From contig CAYSUS010000028.1 in assembly GCA_964434165.1 (NCBI GenBank), positions 11,355 through 75,354 of the forward strand: a DNA stretch of 64,000 bases, given 5' to 3'. The notes beneath the pieces were generated by a model. The model was not told the DNA's origin and did no database searches. It saw only the letters and a list, made by a program, of their open reading frames with translations. Below are positions 61,583-64,000 of this stretch, one piece after another (the stretch's first letter is position 1; every line of letters begins with the position of its first letter). This DNA is from CAYSUS01 sp964434165 (GTDB taxonomy: Bacteria; Planctomycetota; Planctomycetia; Pirellulales; Thermoguttaceae). The translations under genes and the position numbers were made by a program.

Positions 61583-61835
61583 GGCGGGGCCCCTTTCCAT
61601 TGGAGGTTGTGGCGGGCGGGTCGAGACGGCGGGACAGGGTCTCCCATCGCAGGCCGGAACCCCGTCGGCGGCGACCGGCACCATTGTGGCCACACGAGAG
61701 GGGGATCGCAAGGCGCCCGAGCTGCCCCTTCGGGGCGGTCGCCGTAGGGTCCGCGGTCCCGCGTCGAGCATGGAGCCGGTCGCCAGGGGTGTTCAAAACC
61801 GGCCCGGTTCCGCCGCGGCGGTCTGGTATGATGCA

Positions 61836-62834
61836 ATGGCCATGTCCGCATCCGCTCCCCGACCACCGAGATCCGCACGCCACGCCGTCCGCCCGGCCCG
61901 GGCTCGGCGTCCGCGCCCATCCCCCGCCGATTCGGGGAAGAGATCATTCGGGGGTCCGGACGCGGAAGAACTCGACATCGCTGTCCAAAACTCCGATCGC
62001 GACGAGGCCCAGTTCCGCAAGGTCTGGTCGAAAATCCTTGTCCACAAAGCCCTTTTCGCGGCCACCGGCAGCGTAGTGCCGGGCTGGCGCTACTACGGCG
62101 GCAAGAAATACGGCCCCTACTTCAGGGTCATCTATCGCGATCGCGGGCGGCAGCGGTCGCTGTACGTGGGCCGCTCCGAGGCCGTGGCCGCGCGTCTCCG
62201 CCGGGGCCTGGCCGAGATGCAGTTCGTCCATCGCGACCGTCGGGTCATCCGCCGCCTGCGCCGCCAGGTGAGCCGGTCGCTGCGCCGGCATAAGGCCCAA
62301 CTCCGCGCCCAACTCGCACGCTTGGGCATCGAGTTGAAGGGCTGGGAGTTCCGCGGCCAGCGCCGGTTCTTCGGTTCGGGGCCGTCCTCGGCCGTGGCGC
62401 GGGCCGCCCCCGACTTCCGAAGTCTCGCAGACTTCGGTAGTCTCCCCGCGATCAGCGCGGCGGCCGGCCCGCGGCCGGAGGCATGGCCCGGCGCCGGGCC
62501 TCCTGGAGTTTCATCATCGCCGCCACCACCTCCCGCGGATGCCGCGGATCGTCCATGGTCCGCGCTGCGGGCAGGGCGATCTTCAGGAAGCGCTCCGCCG
62601 CGTCGTACGCGCCCGCCTCCTCGGCCTCGCGGGCCAGCGTGCGGGCCGAGCCCAGCACGGCTTCCTTCTCCTGCATGCTGGTCGAGTAACGACGGACGTG
62701 GGCCGAGACCGCCTCCAGCAGCCCGGCGATCGTCTCCCAGCGATCGACCTCGAACGACGCCGCGATCTGCTCGCCCAGGGCGATCGTGCCATATACGTCG
62801 TCGGCCTCGGTGGAGAGCTCGGCGGCCGCTCTGA
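61836..62834 (+). CDS. Unrecognised basic protein; C-terminal third doubtful
   Basis: The frame codes for 332 residues. The plausible core (about 45-190) is Arg-rich: 'FRKVWSKILVHKALFAATGS', 'YYGGKKYGPYFRVIYRDRGR', 'RRSEAVAARLRR'-like segments and 'HKAQLRAQLARLGIELKGWE'. It resembles short planctomycete proteins of unknown, possibly nucleic-acid-binding, function. After about residue 190 the frame reads through palindrome copy 5 and then antisense through 383 bases of the LamG gene, with low-complexity Pro/Arg/Ser residues. The true protein probably ended near 62400, or the stop was lost when the repeat arrived. TATGAT (61827-61832) lies directly before the start. Confidence 0.5.
   Translation: MAMSASAPRPPRSARHAVRPARARRPRPSPADSGKRSFGGPDAEELDIAVQNSDRDEAQFRKVWSKILVHKALFAATGSVVPGWRYYGGKKYGPYFRVIYRDRGRQRSLYVGRSEAVAARLRRGLAEMQFVHRDRRVIRRLRRQVSRSLRRHKAQLRAQLARLGIELKGWEFRGQRRFFGSGPSSAVARAAPDFRSLADFGSLPAISAAAGPRPEAWPGAGPPGVSSSPPPPPADAADRPWSALRAGRSSGSAPPRRTRPPPRPRGPACGPSPARLPSPACWSSNDGRGPRPPPAARRSSPSDRPRTTPRSARPGRSCHIRRRPRWRARRPL
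62412..62443. repeat. Dispersed palindrome, copy 5
   Basis: GACTTCCGAAGTCT, CGC, AGACTTCGGTAGTCT: nearly perfect 14-bp arms, located just beyond the 3' end of the LamG gene and inside the open frame of the preceding plus-strand gene. Confidence 0.75.
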
Positions 62835-64000
62835 ACAGGGCGTATTGGCGGGCGGCGTCGTCCTGCTCCTCGTGGGCCGCGGCGGTCAGGCGCGCGGCCA
62901 GGGCCGCCTTCTTGCCCGGCGTGGTGGCCAGGCGGAGGTCCTCGTGGAAGCCCTTCTGGACCTCGGCCTGGGCCTCGCGGTGTTGCTCTGGGGAAGGCAC
63001 GGGCCTGCGCATCTGGGGCGGCGGTTTGGGTGTGGAGATGGTCGGGGGCGACGGATCGATGGGGCCGGCCACCTCGCCCGGCTCGGGCCGCGGCTCGACC
63101 GTCGGCGTGGTCGTCCCGCCCGCCCGGGCCAGGGCGGCGATCTCCTCGTCGCTCAGGGCGCGGTTGTAGATTCGCACGTCGTCGATCGAGCCGGCGATGT
63201 AGCGGTCCTCGCCGTGAGGACGCGCGCCCATGTTCCACACCTCATCCACGGGGATCGCCCCGACCTCATCCGGCATGGAAACGGCCTCCTGCCCGTTGCG
63301 GAACAGCATCCACTGCACGCCGTCGTACACGCCTGCCAGGTGGACCCAGGTGTCGTAATCGCCTTCGGGAATTTCGAATCGCACGAGATGATCGGTCCCG
63401 TCCCAACTCCCCGTTTCGTAGGTGCGCCCCTTGATGCGGAGGAAGACCTCCGCCAGTCCGCGGTTCTGCGGCATGTAGCCATGCGCGACGATGTCTTGCG
63501 GGCCTTGCCTGCCGCGGAGCGTGTCGAACGGATCGAGCTTGATCCAGGCGGCCATGGTGATCGGGCCCCAGATGTTCAGGGCCTCGGGGTTGCCCAGATC
63601 GACGCGGTCGTCGATGCCGTCGAAGTCCAGGGCCCTGCCCACCCGTCCTTCGACGAGCTGCGGACCGCCGGAGACCTTTCCGTGCAAGGCGCTGCCGGCC
63701 AGGTCGGCGGTGGTGTCGCCGGTGAGCGCGTCGAGCGGCCAGTGTCCCACCAGGCCCTCGGTCAGGCCCTTGGTGGGACGGGGCCGAGGCTGGATCATCA
63801 CGGGCTCGGGAAAGCCGTCGTGCCCGGACAGCGCGGGCGAGGGCCCGGCGCCGGGCGCACCCAGTGCCGGCGCGCCCACGCGTTTGGGTGTGGGGAAGGC
63901 GTCCTCGGCGGCCGGCCTGGAGCCGGCGCCGATGCGCGCCTGGTCCGCGCTGCGATTGGCCGTCTCCCTGGCCGCAGGCCGCTGCATCCAGATCGCGATG
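62452..64000 (-). CDS. LamG-domain protein with helical C-terminus (5' end beyond window)
   Basis: The frame is open to the window edge; an ATG at 63987 may be internal. A Pro/Ala-rich region precedes a LamG/concanavalin domain ('LVGHWPLDALTGDTTADLAG', 'ALDFDGIDDRVDLGNPEALN', 'IAGSIDDVRIYNRALSDEEI'). A Pro/Thr linker leads to a helical part ('FHEDLRLATTPGKKAALAAR', 'YALFRAAAELSTEADDVYGT', 'AASFEVDRWETIAGLLEAVS'), which resembles the helical region of the 1310-residue protein at 9718-13650. LamG domains bind carbohydrate or protein surfaces. By analogy the missing N-terminus may hold a transmembrane helix or another module. Confidence 0.8.
   Translation of the reverse strand, partial: IAIWMQRPAARETANRSADQARIGAGSRPAAEDAFPTPKRVGAPALGAPGAGPSPALSGHDGFPEPVMIQPRPRPTKGLTEGLVGHWPLDALTGDTTADLAGSALHGKVSGGPQLVEGRVGRALDFDGIDDRVDLGNPEALNIWGPITMAAWIKLDPFDTLRGRQGPQDIVAHGYMPQNRGLAEVFLRIKGRTYETGSWDGTDHLVRFEIPEGDYDTWVHLAGVYDGVQWMLFRNGQEAVSMPDEVGAIPVDEVWNMGARPHGEDRYIAGSIDDVRIYNRALSDEEIAALARAGGTTTPTVEPRPEPGEVAGPIDPSPPTISTPKPPPQMRRPVPSPEQHREAQAEVQKGFHEDLRLATTPGKKAALAARLTAAAHEEQDDAARQYALFRAAAELSTEADDVYGTIALGEQIAASFEVDRWETIAGLLEAVSAHVRRYSTSMQEKEAVLGSARTLAREAEEAGAYDAAERFLKIALPAARTMDDPRHPREVVAAMMKLQEARRRAMPPAAGRPPR

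Noticed and set aside
1..64000. CRISPR array, prophage or insertion sequence
   Set aside because: No regularly spaced direct repeats, integrase, transposase or phage structural genes were found in any frame.

Overview
The window is GC-rich DNA (roughly two-thirds G+C by eye) from a planctomycete, most likely of the Pirellulales type. Evidence: a 'FDPYHxWLGIPP' N-terminal module carried by two different proteins; a beta-barrel porin with a Cys-rich N-terminus; a LamG/PEP-CTERM surface protein; a Tat-exported Gfo/Idh/MocA oxidoreductase; McsA/McsB; a PolA with an N-terminal extension; and a TatC with a very long first periplasmic loop. It reads as chromosomal core sequence. I see no phage, insertion sequence, CRISPR array, rRNA or tRNA.

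Layout. 1-6.1 kb: a TPR exported protein (cut by the window edge), a Dabb-domain protein, a secreted EF-hand/O-methyltransferase fusion, a TatD-like hydrolase, and a HEAT-repeat protein with a one-helix membrane partner. 6.2-13.7 kb (minus strand): two tandem paralogous membrane-anchored coiled-coil proteins and a 1310-residue multidomain membrane protein. 13.9-21.4 kb (plus): polA-coaE, rho, then ribH-nusB-ftsY. 21.9-25.9 kb: porin with a terminator, then amtB and a P-II gene behind a near-perfect sigma-54 promoter. 26-31 kb: tatC, a type I phosphomannose isomerase, a small lipoprotein, an rRNA pseudouridine synthase and pyrK. 31-33.4 kb: the PEP-CTERM protein. 33.7-35.5 kb: a zinc-ribbon protein that seems cut short at the edge of a lower-GC cassette of small membrane proteins. 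36-43.6 kb: rpsT, a TPR protein, a cobA-hemD fusion, a class V aminotransferase, coaD and mcsA-mcsB. 43.9-47.8 kb: trpE, an aberrant enolase-superfamily protein and a mannonate dehydratase-like protein. 47.8-64 kb: a predicted pseudokinase, a cardiolipin synthase, larE, an RlmI-like methyltransferase, an EF-hand lipoprotein, hisA-EF-G, a serine acetyltransferase, an ABC-2 permease, the Gfo/Idh/MocA protein, an unrecognised basic protein and a LamG protein cut by the window end.

The points that deserve a second look are: a dispersed ~31-bp palindrome present five times in or next to intergenic gaps; a kinase-fold protein lacking the HRD and DFG aspartates; an enolase-superfamily protein lacking one metal ligand and one catalytic lysine; a P-II protein with Phe at the uridylylation position, paired with a sigma-54 promoter at amtB; and the tandem coiled-coil paralogs, whose function I do not recognise. 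All calls come from reading the sequence by eye; no database search was run.
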